Both the position numbers and the translations under genes were made by a program. A stretch of DNA of 64,000 bases from Rathayibacter sp. VKM Ac-2879 (GTDB lineage Bacteria > Actinomycetota > Actinomycetes > Actinomycetales > Microbacteriaceae): positions 682,001-746,000 of the forward strand of contig NZ_JADKSO010000001.1 of NCBI RefSeq assembly GCF_015351245.1, written 5' to 3'. How positions within the stretch are numbered: the stretch's first letter is position 1; every line of letters starts with the position of its first letter. The notes beneath the pieces are model-generated. The model was not told where the DNA came from and did not search any database. It saw only the letters and a program-made list of their open reading frames with translations. Below, piece by piece: positions 51,863-61,890 of this stretch.

Positions 51863-52005
51863 TAATGTCGACCCTTGGTGTTTTCGGCCGTGAGCCGAGC
51901 GCCCGAAGTTGAGCCCTCCACCGGATCGGTTCGACCCGTCGAGGGTCGAACGGCCACGGAGCGGGATTCACGAACACCTCACTCCGATCAGAAAGCAGCA
52001 CTCAC
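51863..52005 (+). promoter_or_regulatory. rplM promoter and structured leader with shared 17-mer
   Basis: The -10 box TAATGT (51863-51868) is followed by tcgacccttggtgtttt (51868-51884), identical to the infA leader. A small hairpin tcggc-gccga (51884-51898) and a 9-bp hairpin GTTCGACCC-gtcga-GGGTCGAAC (51929-51951) follow. The rplM GTG is at 52006. Confidence 0.65.
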
Positions 52006-52452
52006 GTGACTCGCACTTTTTCTCCGAAGCCGGCTGACGTCCAGCACGACTGGATCGTCATCGACGCATCCGACGTCGTGCTCGGACGCCTCGCCACGCA
52101 CGCCGCAGCGCTCCTGCGCGGCAAGCACAAGGCCACCTTCGCTCCGCACATGGACATGGGCGACTTCGTCATCATCGTCAACGCCGAGAAGGTCGCCCTC
52201 ACCGGCCAGAAGCTCCTCCAGAAGAAGGCCTACCGTCACTCGGGCTACCCGGGCGGCCTCTCGGCCACCACCTATGCCGAGCTCCTCGAGAAGAACCCGG
52301 TTCGCGCCGTCGAGAAGGCCATCCGCGGCATGCTCCCCAAGAACTCCCTCGGTCGTGCGCAGCTGCGCAAGCTCAAGGTGTACACGGGCTCCGAGCACCC
52401 CCACGCGGCGCAGCAGCCCCAGGCGTACGCCTTCAACCAGGTCGCCCAGTAG
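52006..52452 (+). CDS. rplM: 50S ribosomal protein L13
   Basis: A 148-residue early-assembly protein. [28 protein letters not shown] and [19 protein letters not shown] are diagnostic. The start is GTG. It pairs with rpsI 53 nt downstream. In other bacteria L13 or S9 operons have autoregulatory leaders, and the leader here is structured. Confidence 0.99.
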   Translation: MTRTFSPKPADVQHDWIVIDASDVVLGRLATHAAALLRGKHKATFAPHMDMGDFVIIVNAEKVALTGQKLLQKKAYRHSGYPGGLSATTYAELLEKNPVRAVEKAIRGMLPKNSLGRAQLRKLKVYTGSEHPHAAQQPQAYAFNQVAQ

Positions 52453-52505
52453 GCTCCGGCCCTCCCCGACACCTCAGACTTCGAAGACAAAGGATCACCT
52501 ACACC

Positions 52506-52991
52506 GTGGCGAAGATCGCAGACCAGATCGACGTGGCTCCCGAGAGCTACTCCACCGAAAGCCCGGCCACCGAGGCGTCCTCGACGCCCCGCGCCGTCCT
52601 CAACGTCTCCGGCGCAGCCGTGGGCCGTCGCAAGCAGGCCATCGCCCGCGTGCGCCTGGTCCCGGGCTCCGGCAGCCTGACCGTGAACGCTCGCGAGTTC
52701 GCGGAGTACTTCCCCAACAAGCTGCACCAGCAGCTCATCACCGACCCGTTCAAGGTGCTCGACCTCGTCGGCTCCTACGACGTGGTCGCGAAGATCACCG
52801 GCGGTGGCCCCTCGGGTCAGGCCGGCGCGCTCCGCCTCGCCATCGCCCGCGCGCTCAACGAGATCGATCGCGAGAACAACCGCGCGATCCTGAAGAAGGC
52901 GGGCTTCCTCACCCGCGACGCCCGCGTCATCGAGCGCAAGAAGGCCGGTCTCAAGAAGGCCCGCAAGGCGTCCCAGTTCTCGAAGCGCTAG
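52506..52991 (+). CDS. rpsI: 30S ribosomal protein S9
   Basis: A 161-residue protein whose C-terminal arm ([12 protein letters not shown]) reaches P-site t[20 protein letters not shown] and [19 protein letters not shown] are typical. The first 35 residues are an actinobacterial extension rich in Ser/Thr/Glu. The start is GTG. glmM follows after 53 nt. Confidence 0.99.
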   Translation: MAKIADQIDVAPESYSTESPATEASSTPRAVLNVSGAAVGRRKQAIARVRLVPGSGSLTVNAREFAEYFPNKLHQQLITDPFKVLDLVGSYDVVAKITGGGPSGQAGALRLAIARALNEIDRENNRAILKKAGFLTRDARVIERKKAGLKKARKASQFSKR

Positions 52992-53044
52992 TCGCCGCGG
53001 CCCGAGTGGCCGCCGACCAGCAGCTCGAGAAGGGACTACGCACC

Positions 53045-54394
53045 ATGCCGCGCCTGTTCGGAACAGACGGCGTCCGTGGCCTCGCGAATCGCGAGGTCAC
53101 GGCCGACCTGGCTCTCGGCCTCGCCCAGGCGGCCGCCCGTGTACTCGGAGCGGCCGCCCGGGCCGAGGGCCGTCGGCCTGTCGCTGTGCTCGCCCGCGAC
53201 CCCCGTATCTCCGGTCAGTTCATCGGAGCGGCCGTCGCGGCAGGACTCGCGAGCGCGGGCGTGGACGTGCTCGACGCGGGCGTCATCCCGACGCCCGCTG
53301 CCGCCTACCTCATCGCCGACGAGGACGCCGACTTCGGCGTGATGATCTCGGCCTCGCACAACCCCGCCGCCGACAACGGCATCAAGTTCTTCGCGGCGGG
53401 TGGACGCAAGCTCCCCGATGAGCTCGAGAACCGCATCGAGGCGGCTCTCGGCGTCCCCGCGCTCACGCCGACGGGTGCCGACGTCGGGCGTATCCGCCGC
53501 TTCTCCGATGCCGAGGACCGCTACGTCCTCCACCTCCTCGGCTCGCTCGAAGGCGCCCGCCTCGACGGCCTGCACGTTGTCATCGACTGTGCGCACGGAG
53601 CCGCGGCGGGCATCTCTCCCGAGGTCTTCACCGACGCCGGGGCCACGGTCACGGTGATCGGCAACGATCCCGACGGCGTCAACATCAACGACGGTGTGGG
53701 ATCGACCCATCTCGCGACCGTCGCCGCCGCGGTGGTCGCGGCCGGCGCGGACCTCGGCATCGCCCACGACGGAGACGCGGACCGCTGCCTCGCGGTCGAC
53801 GCGGCGGGGCGCACCATCGACGGCGACCAGATCATGGCGATCCTCGCGACCTCCATGGCACGACGCGGAGTGCTCCGCCAGGACGTGCTCGTCGCCACGG
53901 TGATGAGCAACCTGGGCCTCAAGCTGGCGATGGCCGAGGCGGGCATCCGCGTCATCCAGACCGCGGTCGGCGACCGCTACGTGCTCGAGGCGATGAACGA
54001 GGGCGAGTACTCCCTCGGCGGCGAGCAGTCAGGCCACGTCATCATGAGCCGCTACGCCACGACCGGCGACGGCGTCCTCACGGGCCTGCAGCTCGCCGCC
54101 GAGATGGCGCGTACCGGACGCACCGCCGCCGAGCTCGCGGCCGTCATGGACGTCTTCCCGCAGACCCTCGTGAACGTGCGGGGAGTGAACCGTGAGGGCG
54201 TCCACGCCGACGAGGTGATCTCTGCGGCCATCGCTGACGCCGAGGCCGAACTCGGGAGCGACGGTCGCGTGCTGCTGCGCCCCTCCGGCACGGAGCCGAT
54301 GGTGCGGGTGATGGTCGAGGCGAAGACCCAGGAGACGGCCGACCGCCTGGCCGAGTCGCTCGCCGCGGTCGTGCTGGAACGCCTCCGCACCTGA
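53045..54394 (+). CDS. glmM: Phosphoglucosamine mutase
   Basis: A 449-residue enzyme that interconverts glucosamine 6- and 1-phosphate for peptidoglycan precursors. The phosphoserine lies in [18 protein letters not shown], the metal loop in [13 protein letters not shown], and the sugar loop in [21 protein letters not shown] closes the phosphate site. AAGGGA precedes the ATG at 53045. The rplM-rpsI-glmM order is conserved in actinobacteria. Confidence 0.97.
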   Translation: MPRLFGTDGVRGLANREVTADLALGLAQAAARVLGAAARAEGRRPVAVLARDPRISGQFIGAAVAAGLASAGVDVLDAGVIPTPAAAYLIADEDADFGVMISASHNPAADNGIKFFAAGGRKLPDELENRIEAALGVPALTPTGADVGRIRRFSDAEDRYVLHLLGSLEGARLDGLHVVIDCAHGAAAGISPEVFTDAGATVTVIGNDPDGVNINDGVGSTHLATVAAAVVAAGADLGIAHDGDADRCLAVDAAGRTIDGDQIMAILATSMARRGVLRQDVLVATVMSNLGLKLAMAEAGIRVIQTAVGDRYVLEAMNEGEYSLGGEQSGHVIMSRYATTGDGVLTGLQLAAEMARTGRTAAELAAVMDVFPQTLVNVRGVNREGVHADEVISAAIADAEAELGSDGRVLLRPSGTEPMVRVMVEAKTQETADRLAESLAAVVLERLRT

Positions 54395-54415
54395 CTCCCG
54401 GGTGGAGCCGCGGGG

Positions 54416-55372
54416 TCAGATCTTGCGGAGGAGGACCGAGGAGACCGTGTGGTCGGCCTGCTTGCGCAGGACAAGGCTCGCGCGGGAGCGTGTGGGGCGT
54501 ACGTTCTGCACGAGATTCGGCTCGTTGATCGCGCTCCAGATGCTGCGGGCCTGCTCGCGCGCCTCCTCCGGCGTGAGCGTCGCGTAGCGGTGGAAATAGG
54601 AGTTCGGGTTCGCGAAGGCGCCCTGCTGGAGGGTGAGGAAGCGCTCCTCGTACCAGCGGGCGATGTCGCTCGTGCGGGCGTCGACGTAGACGGTGAAGTC
54701 GAACAGGTCGCTCACCGCGAGGCCGTGACTTGCGATGGGAGGCTGGAGCACGTTGAGCCCCTCGACGATCAGCACATCGGGTCGACGCACGACGATCTCG
54801 GCGTCGGGGACGATGTCGTAGGAGAGGTGCGAGTAGAACGGAGCCCGGACCTCGGCGGCGCCGCCCTTCACCTCCGAGACGAAGCGCAGCAGCGCGCGCC
54901 GGTCGTACGACTCCGGGAAGCCCTTGCGGCTCATCAGCCCGCGTCGCTCGAGCTCCCGGTTGGGGAGGAGGAAACCGTCGGTGGTCACGAGCTCGACGCG
55001 GGGGGTGTCCTCCCAGCGCGCGAGCAGCTCGCGCAGGAGACGCGCGATGGTCGACTTGCCGACGGCGACCGAGCCCGCGACTCCGATCACGAACGGAGTC
55101 GCCTGCGCCCGCTCGCCGAGGAAGGTGCTCGTCGCCCGGTGCAGCTGGCGCGCCCCTCCCGCGTACAGGCTGAGCAGGCGCGAGAGGGGGAGGTACACTT
55201 CGGCGACCTCGGTGAGGCTCAGCCGGTCGCCGAGGCCGCGCAACTGCACGACCTCGGTCTCGGTGAGCGGCAGCTCGGTGCTGCGGGCGAGCTCCGCCCA
55301 GTCGGAGCGGACGATCTCGACGAAGGGGGAGGGGTGCGCGTCGCGCGCGGGATCGCGGGGGGACGACGGCAT
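54416..55372 (-). CDS. coaA: Pantothenate kinase, type I
   Basis: A 318-residue P-loop kinase for the first step of coenzyme A synthesis. [12 protein letters not shown] (residues 97-108) is the Walker [12 protein letters not shown] and [18 protein letters not shown] are conserved, and [13 protein letters not shown] holds the catalytic region. It converges with glmM (21-nt gap) and diverges from glmS. TAGGAT lies 8 nt before the ATG, suggesting a leaderless or near-leaderless transcript. Confidence 0.97.
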   Translation of the reverse strand: MPSSPRDPARDAHPSPFVEIVRSDWAELARSTELPLTETEVVQLRGLGDRLSLTEVAEVYLPLSRLLSLYAGGARQLHRATSTFLGERAQATPFVIGVAGSVAVGKSTIARLLRELLARWEDTPRVELVTTDGFLLPNRELERRGLMSRKGFPESYDRRALLRFVSEVKGGAAEVRAPFYSHLSYDIVPDAEIVVRRPDVLIVEGLNVLQPPIASHGLAVSDLFDFTVYVDARTSDIARWYEERFLTLQQGAFANPNSYFHRYATLTPEEAREQARSIWSAINEPNLVQNVRPTRSRASLVLRKQADHTVSSVLLRKI

Positions 55373-55380
55373 AGGGACCG

Positions 55381-55386
55381 ATCCTA
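55381..55386 (-). promoter_or_regulatory. -10 box of coaA
   Basis: TAGGAT on the minus strand, 8 nt before the ATG at 55372. Confidence 0.45.
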
Positions 55387-55460
55387 CCGGCCGTCGCGGG
55401 CCCTCCGGCTCGGCGGGAGGCGCACGGCGGCGCGAGCGCGGCCGTCGAGGGAGCGCCGCT

Positions 55461-55466
55461 TAGAAT
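55461..55466 (+). promoter_or_regulatory. -10 box of a leaderless promoter for glmS
   Basis: TAGAAT, 7 nt before the ATG at 55474. There is no room for a glmS ribozyme, which is common in other Gram-positive bacteria. Confidence 0.6.
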
Positions 55467-55473
55467 CGAGCGC

Positions 55474-57321
55474 ATGTGTGGAATCGTGGGATACGTCGGT
55501 GAGCGCGACAGCTTGGCCGTGCTGCTCGGAGGCCTGAAGCGTCTGGAGTACCGCGGCTACGACTCCGCGGGCGTCGCCGTGATCGACGCCGACGGGCAGC
55601 TCGACAGCCGCAAGCGCTCGGGCAAGCTCAGCGTCCTCGTCGAGGATCTGGAGGCGCGGCCGCTCGCCGAAGGCACGACCGGCATCGGGCACACCCGCTG
55701 GGCGACTCACGGTGGACCCACCGACCGCAACGCCCACCCGCACCTCGCCGACGAGGGCCGTCTCGCGGTCATCCACAACGGCATCATCGAGAACTTCCAG
55801 CCCCTCAAGGAGGAGCTGCTCGCCGAGGGCGCCGTCTTCGAGAGCGAGACCGACACCGAGGTCGCCGCCCACCTCATCGCCCGGGAGTACCGTCGCACCG
55901 GCGACCTCGTGCTCGCCTTCCAGGCCGTCGTCGCGCACCTCGAGGGCGCGTTCACCCTCCTCGCGCTGCACCAGGACCAGCCGGGCGTCGTCGTCGGTGC
56001 TCGCCGCAACTCGCCGCTCGTCATCGGGCTGGGCGACGGAGAGAACTTCCTCGGCTCCGACGTCGCCGCCTTCGTCGAGTTCACCCGCCGCGCAGTCGCG
56101 ATCGGGCAGGACCAGATCGTCACCATTACCCCCGAGCTCGTCACCGTGACCGACTTCTTCGGCAACGAGGTCGAGACCGAGCCGTTCGAGATCGCGTGGG
56201 ACGCCTCCGCCTCAGAGAAGGGCGGCTGGTCGAGCTTCATGGCGAAGGAGATCACCGAGGGCCCCGAGGCTGTCGCCAACACCCTCCGCGGCCGCATCCA
56301 CGAGGGTGTCGTCACGCTTCCCGAGCTCGAGGCGCTCGACCCCGTCCTCGCCGACCTCGACCGCATCATCGTCATCGCGTGCGGCACCGCCGCCTACTCG
56401 GGCATGGTCGCCAAGTACGCGATCGAGCAGTGGGCGCGTGTGCCCGTCGAGGTCGAGCTCAGCCACGAGTTCCGCTATCGCGACCCCGTGCTGACTCCGC
56501 GCACGCTCGTGATCTCGATCAGCCAATCGGGCGAGACGATGGACACGCTCATGGCCGTCAAGTACGCGCGCGAGAACGGAGCGCCGACGCTCTCCGTCTG
56601 CAACACGCAGGGAGCGACCATCCCGCGGGAGTCGGACGCCGTGCTCTATACGCATGCAGGCCCCGAGGTGGCGGTCGCCTCCACCAAGGCCTTCGTCGCC
56701 CAGATCGCGGCGCTCTACCTCTTCGGGCTGCGCCTGGCGACGGTGCGGGGCGCCGCCTCCGCCGAGCTGGTCGCGTCGCAGACGGAGCAGCTGGCCGCGA
56801 TCCCCGAGAAGCTTTCGCGCGTGCTCGACGCCTCCGACGCCATCGCCCAGCTCGCGGGCTGGATGGCCGACACGCGCGCGGTCCTGTTCCTCGGCCGCCA
56901 CGTCGGCTTCCCGGTGGCGCTCGAGGGGGCGTTGAAGCTCAAGGAGCTCGCCTACATCCACGCCGAGGGGTTCGCGGCGGGCGAGCTCAAGCACGGTCCG
57001 ATCGCGCTGATCGAGCCGGGGCAGGTGGTGTTCGTGATCGTGCCGAGCCCGAGCGAGTCGTACGAGCTGCAGCGCAAGGTGATCTCGAACATCCAGGAGA
57101 TCAAGGCCCGCGGCGCGCGCGTCATCGCGATCGCGGAGCAGGGCGACGCCGCGGCGATCCAGATCGCCGACGAGGTCGTGCCGATCCCGCTCGCCGACCC
57201 GCTCTTCGAGCCGCTGCTCGCCGTGGCCCCGCTGCAGATGTTCGCCATGGAACTCGCGAGCGCCAAGGGCCTCGACGTCGACCAGCCGCGCAACCTCGCC
57301 AAGTCCGTCACCGTCGAGTGA
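55474..57321 (+). CDS. glmS: Glutamine-fructose-6-phosphate aminotransferase
   Basis: A 615-residue enzyme that makes glucosamine 6-phosphate from fructose 6-phosphate and glutamine. The N-terminal glutaminase begins MCGIVGYVG, with catalytic Cys 2 exposed after Met removal. Two SIS isomerase domains follow (IISQSGETMDTL-type motif present as ISISQSGETMDTL; AEGFAAGELKHGPIALI), and DQPRNLAKSVTVE is the normal C-terminus. The ATG lies 7 nt after a -10 box. acpS follows after 7 nt. Confidence 0.98.
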   Translation: MCGIVGYVGERDSLAVLLGGLKRLEYRGYDSAGVAVIDADGQLDSRKRSGKLSVLVEDLEARPLAEGTTGIGHTRWATHGGPTDRNAHPHLADEGRLAVIHNGIIENFQPLKEELLAEGAVFESETDTEVAAHLIAREYRRTGDLVLAFQAVVAHLEGAFTLLALHQDQPGVVVGARRNSPLVIGLGDGENFLGSDVAAFVEFTRRAVAIGQDQIVTITPELVTVTDFFGNEVETEPFEIAWDASASEKGGWSSFMAKEITEGPEAVANTLRGRIHEGVVTLPELEALDPVLADLDRIIVIACGTAAYSGMVAKYAIEQWARVPVEVELSHEFRYRDPVLTPRTLVISISQSGETMDTLMAVKYARENGAPTLSVCNTQGATIPRESDAVLYTHAGPEVAVASTKAFVAQIAALYLFGLRLATVRGAASAELVASQTEQLAAIPEKLSRVLDASDAIAQLAGWMADTRAVLFLGRHVGFPVALEGALKLKELAYIHAEGFAAGELKHGPIALIEPGQVVFVIVPSPSESYELQRKVISNIQEIKARGARVIAIAEQGDAAAIQIADEVVPIPLADPLFEPLLAVAPLQMFAMELASAKGLDVDQPRNLAKSVTVE

Positions 57322-57328
57322 CCTCGCC

Positions 57329-57679
57329 GTGATCGTGGGGATCGGGGTGGACGTCGTCGACCTCGCGCGCTTCGAGCGGGCGATAGAGCGCACGCCCCGG
57401 CTCCGCGAGCGGCTCTTCGCCGAGAGCGAGCGCGGCCTGGCCGTGGCCTCCCTCGCGGGGCGCTTCGCGGCGAAGGAGGCGCTCATCAAGGCACTCGGCG
57501 ACTCCGCGGGCGCGCGCTGGCACGACATGGTCGTCGAGCGCGACGAGCACGGGAACCCGTCGTTCGTGCTGCACGGCGCGGCGAGGGACGCCGCTGCCGC
57601 CCGAGGCGTCGTGCGGCTGCACCTCTCGATGACGCACGACGCCGGTGTGGCGTGCGCGTTCGTGGTGGCGGAGTCGTGA
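57329..57679 (+). CDS. acpS: Holo-[acyl-carrier-protein] synthase
   Basis: A 116-residue enzyme that attaches phosphopantetheine to acyl carrier protein. GIGVDVVDLARFERAI supplies the metal-binding Asp, and GRFAAKEALIKALG the Glu/Lys pair. LHLSMTHDAGVACAFVV is the conserved end. The start is GTG; the stop overlaps alr by 4 nt. It uses coenzyme A, linking it functionally with neighbouring coaA. Confidence 0.95.
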   Translation: MIVGIGVDVVDLARFERAIERTPRLRERLFAESERGLAVASLAGRFAAKEALIKALGDSAGARWHDMVVERDEHGNPSFVLHGAARDAAAARGVVRLHLSMTHDAGVACAFVVAES

Positions 57680-58815
57680 CGCCTCCCGTGAGCTACCGCG
57701 AGGCCGTGATCGACGCCTCCGCCCTTGCCGCGAACGTCGCGACGCTCCGCGCCTCAACCGGTGCCCGGCGCCTCCTGGCCGTGGTGAAGGCCGACGGCTA
57801 CGGCCACGGTGCCGTCACCGCCGCGCGGGCGGCGGTCGCGGGAGGCGCCGACGGCCTCGGAACGGCGGAGCTGCGCGAAGCGGTCGCGTTGCGCGAGGCG
57901 GGTGTCTCGGCGCCGCTCCTGAGCTGGCTGCACGATCCTGGCGAGGACTTCGCCTCGGCCATCGAGCACGACATCGAGGTGGGCGTCTCCTCCGTCGCCC
58001 AACTCGAGGCGCTCGCGCACGCGGCCGGGCCTCGCGGCGTGCGAGCCCCGGTGCAGGTGAAGCTCGACACGGGTCTCAGCCGCAACGGGGTCCCCGAGGA
58101 GGAGTGGGGCGCCCTCGCGGTCGCGCTCGCCGCCCACGTCGCTCGCGGCTCCCTCCGCTTCACGGGGCTCTTCTCGCATCTCTCGAACACCTCGCGCGAG
58201 GACGACCTGGCCCAGCTGGCGCTCCTGCGCCGCGGTGAGGCCGTCTTCCGGGGGCACGGCCTCACCGCTCCCGTGCTGCACCTGGCGGCGACCGCCGGGG
58301 CGCTACGGCTGCCGGAGGCGCGGCTCGACCAGGTGCGCACGGGAATCGGCCTCTACGGTCTGTCGCCCTTCGACGACTCGAGTTCGAGCGATCTCGGCCT
58401 CGTGCCGGCCATGACGCTGCAGGGCCGCGTCGCTGCGGTGCGTAGGGTGAGCGCGGGCACCGGCGTCAGCTACGACTACAGCTACCGCGCCGGCGGCGAT
58501 ACGACGCTCGCGCTGATCCCGTTCGGCTACGCCGACGGGATTCCGCGCAGCGCCTCCGGGATCGCCGACGTGCAGATCAACGGCCGTCGGCATCGCATCG
58601 CGGGGCGTGTGGCGATGGATCAGTTCGTGGTCGACGTCGGCGACGCCTCCGTCGCGACCGGCGACCCCGTGATCCTCTGGGGCGACCCGGCGGCGGGCGC
58701 GCCCTCGGTCGACGAGTGGGCGCGCTGGTGCGGGACGATCAACTACGAGCTCGTGACGCGCATCGGTCCGCGCGTGCGGAGGCGGACGATCGGCGGGGAC
58801 GCGATCGATGCCTGA
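57676..58815 (+). CDS. alr: Alanine racemase
   Basis: A 379-residue PLP enzyme that makes D-alanine for peptidoglycan. Lys 38 in AVVKADGYGHG binds PLP, and Tyr 266 in GVSYDYSYRA is the second catalytic base. The fold is complete through the C-terminal beta domain (AGRVAMDQFVVDVGD). The start is the GTG overlapping the acpS stop; a GTG 12 nt later is possible. It overlaps tsaE by 8 nt. Confidence 0.96.
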   Translation: MTPPVSYREAVIDASALAANVATLRASTGARRLLAVVKADGYGHGAVTAARAAVAGGADGLGTAELREAVALREAGVSAPLLSWLHDPGEDFASAIEHDIEVGVSSVAQLEALAHAAGPRGVRAPVQVKLDTGLSRNGVPEEEWGALAVALAAHVARGSLRFTGLFSHLSNTSREDDLAQLALLRRGEAVFRGHGLTAPVLHLAATAGALRLPEARLDQVRTGIGLYGLSPFDDSSSSDLGLVPAMTLQGRVAAVRRVSAGTGVSYDYSYRAGGDTTLALIPFGYADGIPRSASGIADVQINGRRHRIAGRVAMDQFVVDVGDASVATGDPVILWGDPAAGAPSVDEWARWCGTINYELVTRIGPRVRRRTIGGDAIDA

Positions 58816-59290
58816 GCGCTCGTGGTTCGCCGACCGCCGCGTCGAGGTGCCCGATCCGGAGTCGATGGAGGAGCTCGGACGCTCGCTCGGCCGAGTGCTT
58901 CGCGCGGGTGATCTCCTCGTGCTCACCGGTCCGCTCGGCGCGGGCAAGACGACGTTCACGCGGGGGCTCGGCGAGGGCCTCGATGTCCGCGGTCCCGTGA
59001 CGAGCCCGACCTTCGTGATCGCGCGCACCCATCCTCCGCTGCACGAGGGGCCGCCGCTCGTGCACGTCGACGCCTACCGCGTCGGCTCGCCGATGGAGCT
59101 CGACGATCTCGATCTCGATCTCGACCGTTCCGTCGTCGTCGTGGAGTGGGGGGCGGGGCTCCTCGACGGGGTGAGTGATGCCTGGCTCGACATCGCCATC
59201 GAGCGTCCCACGGCCGGATCCGGAGTGGAGGAGGGCGAGGAGCCCATCGAGCCGCGCGCCGTGCGCTTCCGCGGGACGAACTGGCGCTGA
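58808..59290 (+). CDS. tsaE: tRNA t6A biosynthesis ATPase TsaE
   Basis: A 160-residue P-loop protein that works with TsaB and TsaD to make threonylcarbamoyladenosine in tRNA. GPLGAGKTTFTRGLGEGL is the Walker A and SPTFVIARTH the conserved switch. HVDAYRVGSPMELDDLDLD follows. Its start overlaps alr, so it belongs to the glmS-acpS-alr operon. Confidence 0.95.
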   Translation: MPERSWFADRRVEVPDPESMEELGRSLGRVLRAGDLLVLTGPLGAGKTTFTRGLGEGLDVRGPVTSPTFVIARTHPPLHEGPPLVHVDAYRVGSPMELDDLDLDLDRSVVVVEWGAGLLDGVSDAWLDIAIERPTAGSGVEEGEEPIEPRAVRFRGTNWR

Positions 59291-59301
59291 GGCTCCGCCG
59301 G

Positions 59302-59307
59302 TAGCCT
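59302..59307 (+). promoter_or_regulatory. -10 box of an internal leaderless promoter for tsaB
   Basis: TAGCCT, 6 nt before the GTG at 59314, in the 23-nt gap after tsaE. Confidence 0.45.
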
Positions 59308-59313
59308 GTCAGG

Positions 59314-59934
59314 GTGCTGCTCGCGATCGACACCTCCTCCGGTACCTCCGTCGCCGTCGTCGACGCGGCCGGCACGGTTCTCGCCGAGCACACCGAGACC
59401 GACACCATGCGGCACGCCGAGGTGGTGGGGAGGCTCCTCGTCGACGCTCTCGCCTCTGCGGGACTCCGCCCCGCGGGGATCGACGCGGTCGCCGTCGGCA
59501 TGGGTCCCGGACCGTTCACGGGCCTGCGCGTCGGCATCGCGGCGGCGCGCGCCTTCGCCTTCGGCCGGGGAATTCCGACGGTGCCGGTCGTCTCGCACGA
59601 CGCGATCGCGCTCTCGGCTCTGCGGCACGGCCGTGCCCCCGGCTTCCTCGTCGTCACCGATGCCCGCCGTCGTGAGCTCTACTGGAGCGCCTACGACGGC
59701 CTCGACGAGGGGGGACTGCCCGTGCGCGTCGCCGGGCCAGGCCTCGACAAGCCCTCCTCGCTGCCGTTCCCTGAGCTGCCTCGACTCGAGGCCGAGATGG
59801 TGTCGGCGGGCGCGCTCGGCGCGGTCGCCGCGCTCAGCCGCGCCGCCGGGCGCCCCGCGGCCGTCGATGAGCCGCTGTACCTCCGCTCGCCCGACGTCAC
59901 GCTCTCGGCGGGCCCGAAGCGAGTGAGCGCGTGA
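59314..59934 (+). CDS. tsaB: t6A biosynthesis protein TsaB
   Basis: A 206-residue protein of the ASKHA fold that dimerises with Tsa[17 protein letters not shown] and [20 protein letters not shown] are the signature blocks. GTG 59314 follows a -10 box by 6 nt. The stop overlaps rimI by 4 nt. Confidence 0.95.
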   Translation: MLLAIDTSSGTSVAVVDAAGTVLAEHTETDTMRHAEVVGRLLVDALASAGLRPAGIDAVAVGMGPGPFTGLRVGIAAARAFAFGRGIPTVPVVSHDAIALSALRHGRAPGFLVVTDARRRELYWSAYDGLDEGGLPVRVAGPGLDKPSSLPFPELPRLEAEMVSAGALGAVAALSRAAGRPAAVDEPLYLRSPDVTLSAGPKRVSA

Positions 59935-60407
59935 CCGCGACGCTCCGGGACGCGGTCGACGCCGATCTCGAGGCGATCATGGCGATCGAGGAGGCGGAGT
60001 TCTCCAGCGATGCGTGGTCGCGCGGCATGATGCGCGAGGAGATCCGCAGTCGGCACACGCGTTACCTGGTCGCCGAGCAGGAGGGTGCGCTGGTCGGCTA
60101 TGCGGGCGTGCTCTGTCCGGTGGGCGCTTACGAGGGCGACGTGCAGACGATCGCCGTGGCCGCCTCCGCGCGCCGCACCGGTCTGGGCCGACGTCTGCTG
60201 CGGGCGCTGCTCGGCGCCGCCCGCGAACGCGGTGCCGGCGAGGTGTTCCTCGAGGTGCGCGCCGACAACCCCGTCGCGCAGACCCTGTACCGCTCAGAGG
60301 GCTTCGCCGAGATCGGGGTGCGCCCCGCCTACTACCAGCCCGACGGCGTCGACGCGCTCATCATGCGCCTCGCGTTGCGCGCCGACCCCGCGGAGGAGAC
60401 CTCATGA
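59931..60407 (+). CDS. rimI: Ribosomal protein S18 alanine N-acetyltransferase
   Basis: A 158-residue GNAT acetyltransferase. The acetyl-CoA loop reads [15 protein letters not shown], and [22 protein letters not shown] is the conserved C-terminal block. The rimI position between tsaB and tsaD is standard in actinobacteria. It overlaps both neighbours by 4 nt. Confidence 0.93.
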   Translation: MTATLRDAVDADLEAIMAIEEAEFSSDAWSRGMMREEIRSRHTRYLVAEQEGALVGYAGVLCPVGAYEGDVQTIAVAASARRTGLGRRLLRALLGAARERGAGEVFLEVRADNPVAQTLYRSEGFAEIGVRPAYYQPDGVDALIMRLALRADPAEETS

Positions 60408-61468
60408 CCGCCGGCCCGCTCGTCCTGGGCATCGAGACGAGCTGCGACGAGACCGGCATCGGCATCGTCCGCGGCACGACCCTCCTCGCCAACACCATCG
60501 CCTCCTCGATGGACGAGCATGCGCGCTATGGCGGCGTCGTGCCCGAGGTCGCGGCCCGCGCCCACCTCGAGGCGCTCGAGCCGACGCTGCGCACGGCGCT
60601 CGCCGAGGCGGGAGTCGCTCTCGCGGATCTCGATGCGATCGCGGTCACGAGCGGGCCGGGCCTGTCGGGCGCGCTCATGGTCGGCGTCGGCGCGGCGAAG
60701 GCACTCGCGGTCTCGCTCCAGAAGCCGCTCTACGCGGTCAACCACCTCGTCGGTCACGTCGGTGCCGACGTTCTCCGGGTGGACGGCGGCGAGGGTGGCC
60801 CGGTCGAGGTGCCGACCATCGCCTTGCTGGTCTCGGGCGGCCACACCTCGCTCCTGCACGTGCGCGATCTGGTGTCGGACGTCGAGCTGCTCGGCGAGAC
60901 GATCGACGACGCCGCGGGGGAGGCGTTCGACAAGGTGGCGCGCGTGCTCGGCCTGCCTTACCCGGGCGGTCCGCAGATCGATCGCGTGGCGGCGGGAGGA
61001 GATCCGCGCGCCATCCGCTTCCCGCGCGGGCTGAGCCTCCCCAAGGACATGGCGAAGCATCGCTACGACTTCTCGTTCTCGGGGCTCAAGACCGCCGTCG
61101 CGCGCTGGGTGGAGCAGCGGCAGGACGCGGGCGAGGAGGTGCCCGTCGCCGATGTCGCCGCGAGCTTCCGCGAAGCGGTCGCCGACATCCTCCTGACCAA
61201 GGCGGTCGCTGCGTGCCGTGACCGTGAGGTGCCGCGTCTCCTCCTCGGGGGCGGAGTGGTGGCGAACGCGCGGGTGCGAGCGCTCGCCGAAGAGCGTTGC
61301 GCCGCCGCCGGAATCGCCCTGCGGATTCCCGCGCTCTCGCTGTGCACCGACAACGGCGCGATGATCGCGGCCCTCGCGGCGCAGCTCATCGAGGCCGGGC
61401 ATGCGCCTTCGACGCTCTCGTTCGGCGCCGACTCGACCCTGCCGGTCACGGAGATCCAGGTGCGATGA
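60404..61468 (+). CDS. tsaD: tRNA N6-threonylcarbamoyltransferase TsaD
   Basis: A 354-residue enzyme that transfers the threonylcarbamoyl group to A37. [14 protein letters not shown] opens the ASKHA domain, [16 protein letters not shown] carries a metal-binding His, and [13 protein letters not shown] and [15 protein letters not shown] are conserved. The start overlaps the rimI stop. Last gene of the glmS to tsaD operon. Confidence 0.97.
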   Translation: MTAGPLVLGIETSCDETGIGIVRGTTLLANTIASSMDEHARYGGVVPEVAARAHLEALEPTLRTALAEAGVALADLDAIAVTSGPGLSGALMVGVGAAKALAVSLQKPLYAVNHLVGHVGADVLRVDGGEGGPVEVPTIALLVSGGHTSLLHVRDLVSDVELLGETIDDAAGEAFDKVARVLGLPYPGGPQIDRVAAGGDPRAIRFPRGLSLPKDMAKHRYDFSFSGLKTAVARWVEQRQDAGEEVPVADVAASFREAVADILLTKAVAACRDREVPRLLLGGGVVANARVRALAEERCAAAGIALRIPALSLCTDNGAMIAALAAQLIEAGHAPSTLSFGADSTLPVTEIQVR

Positions 61469-61580
61469 CGTCGTCGCCGGTCGGCGAACCGACGCGCGTG
61501 CTGTGTCCAGCGTTTTGACAGGTGGTATGCGCTACTGCCACTCTGGGCTCCTCCGCTTGTTCCTGACCCTGGGGGATCCC

Positions 61581-61838
61581 ATGACCACTCCGTACACGCC
61601 CGCTACCGAGCGCTACAACATCCTCGCGATCATCGGCTTCATCGCCTCGTTCTTCGTATCGATCGTCGGCATCGTCCTGGGCTTCATCGCGCTCTCGCAG
61701 ATCAAGCGCACCGGTGAGAAGGGGCGTGGCCTCGCCCTCGCGGCCGTCATCATCGGCTTCGCGGCGATCGTCGTCTACATCCTCGTCGCCGTCTCGTTCC
61801 TGTCGATCGCCGCGTCGATGCCCTCCACGAGCTACTGA
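61581..61838 (+). CDS. Small DUF4190-type membrane protein
   Basis: An 85-residue protein with two membrane helices joined by the conserved ALSQIKRTGEKGRGLALA loop, the hallmark of the DUF4190 family. GGGGGAT precedes the ATG at 61581. It is the first of three such genes in a row. Function unknown. Confidence 0.78.
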   Translation: MTTPYTPATERYNILAIIGFIASFFVSIVGIVLGFIALSQIKRTGEKGRGLALAAVIIGFAAIVVYILVAVSFLSIAASMPSTSY

Positions 61839-61890
61839 CCCCGGCGTTCTCCGCATCGGAGACGCCTCTCGCGATCGAGGAGGAGCCCGC

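Noticed and set aside
55387..55473. glmS ribozyme upstream of glmS
   Set aside because: Only 101 nt separate coaA and glmS, and the -10 box is 7 nt before the ATG, so there is no transcribed leader.
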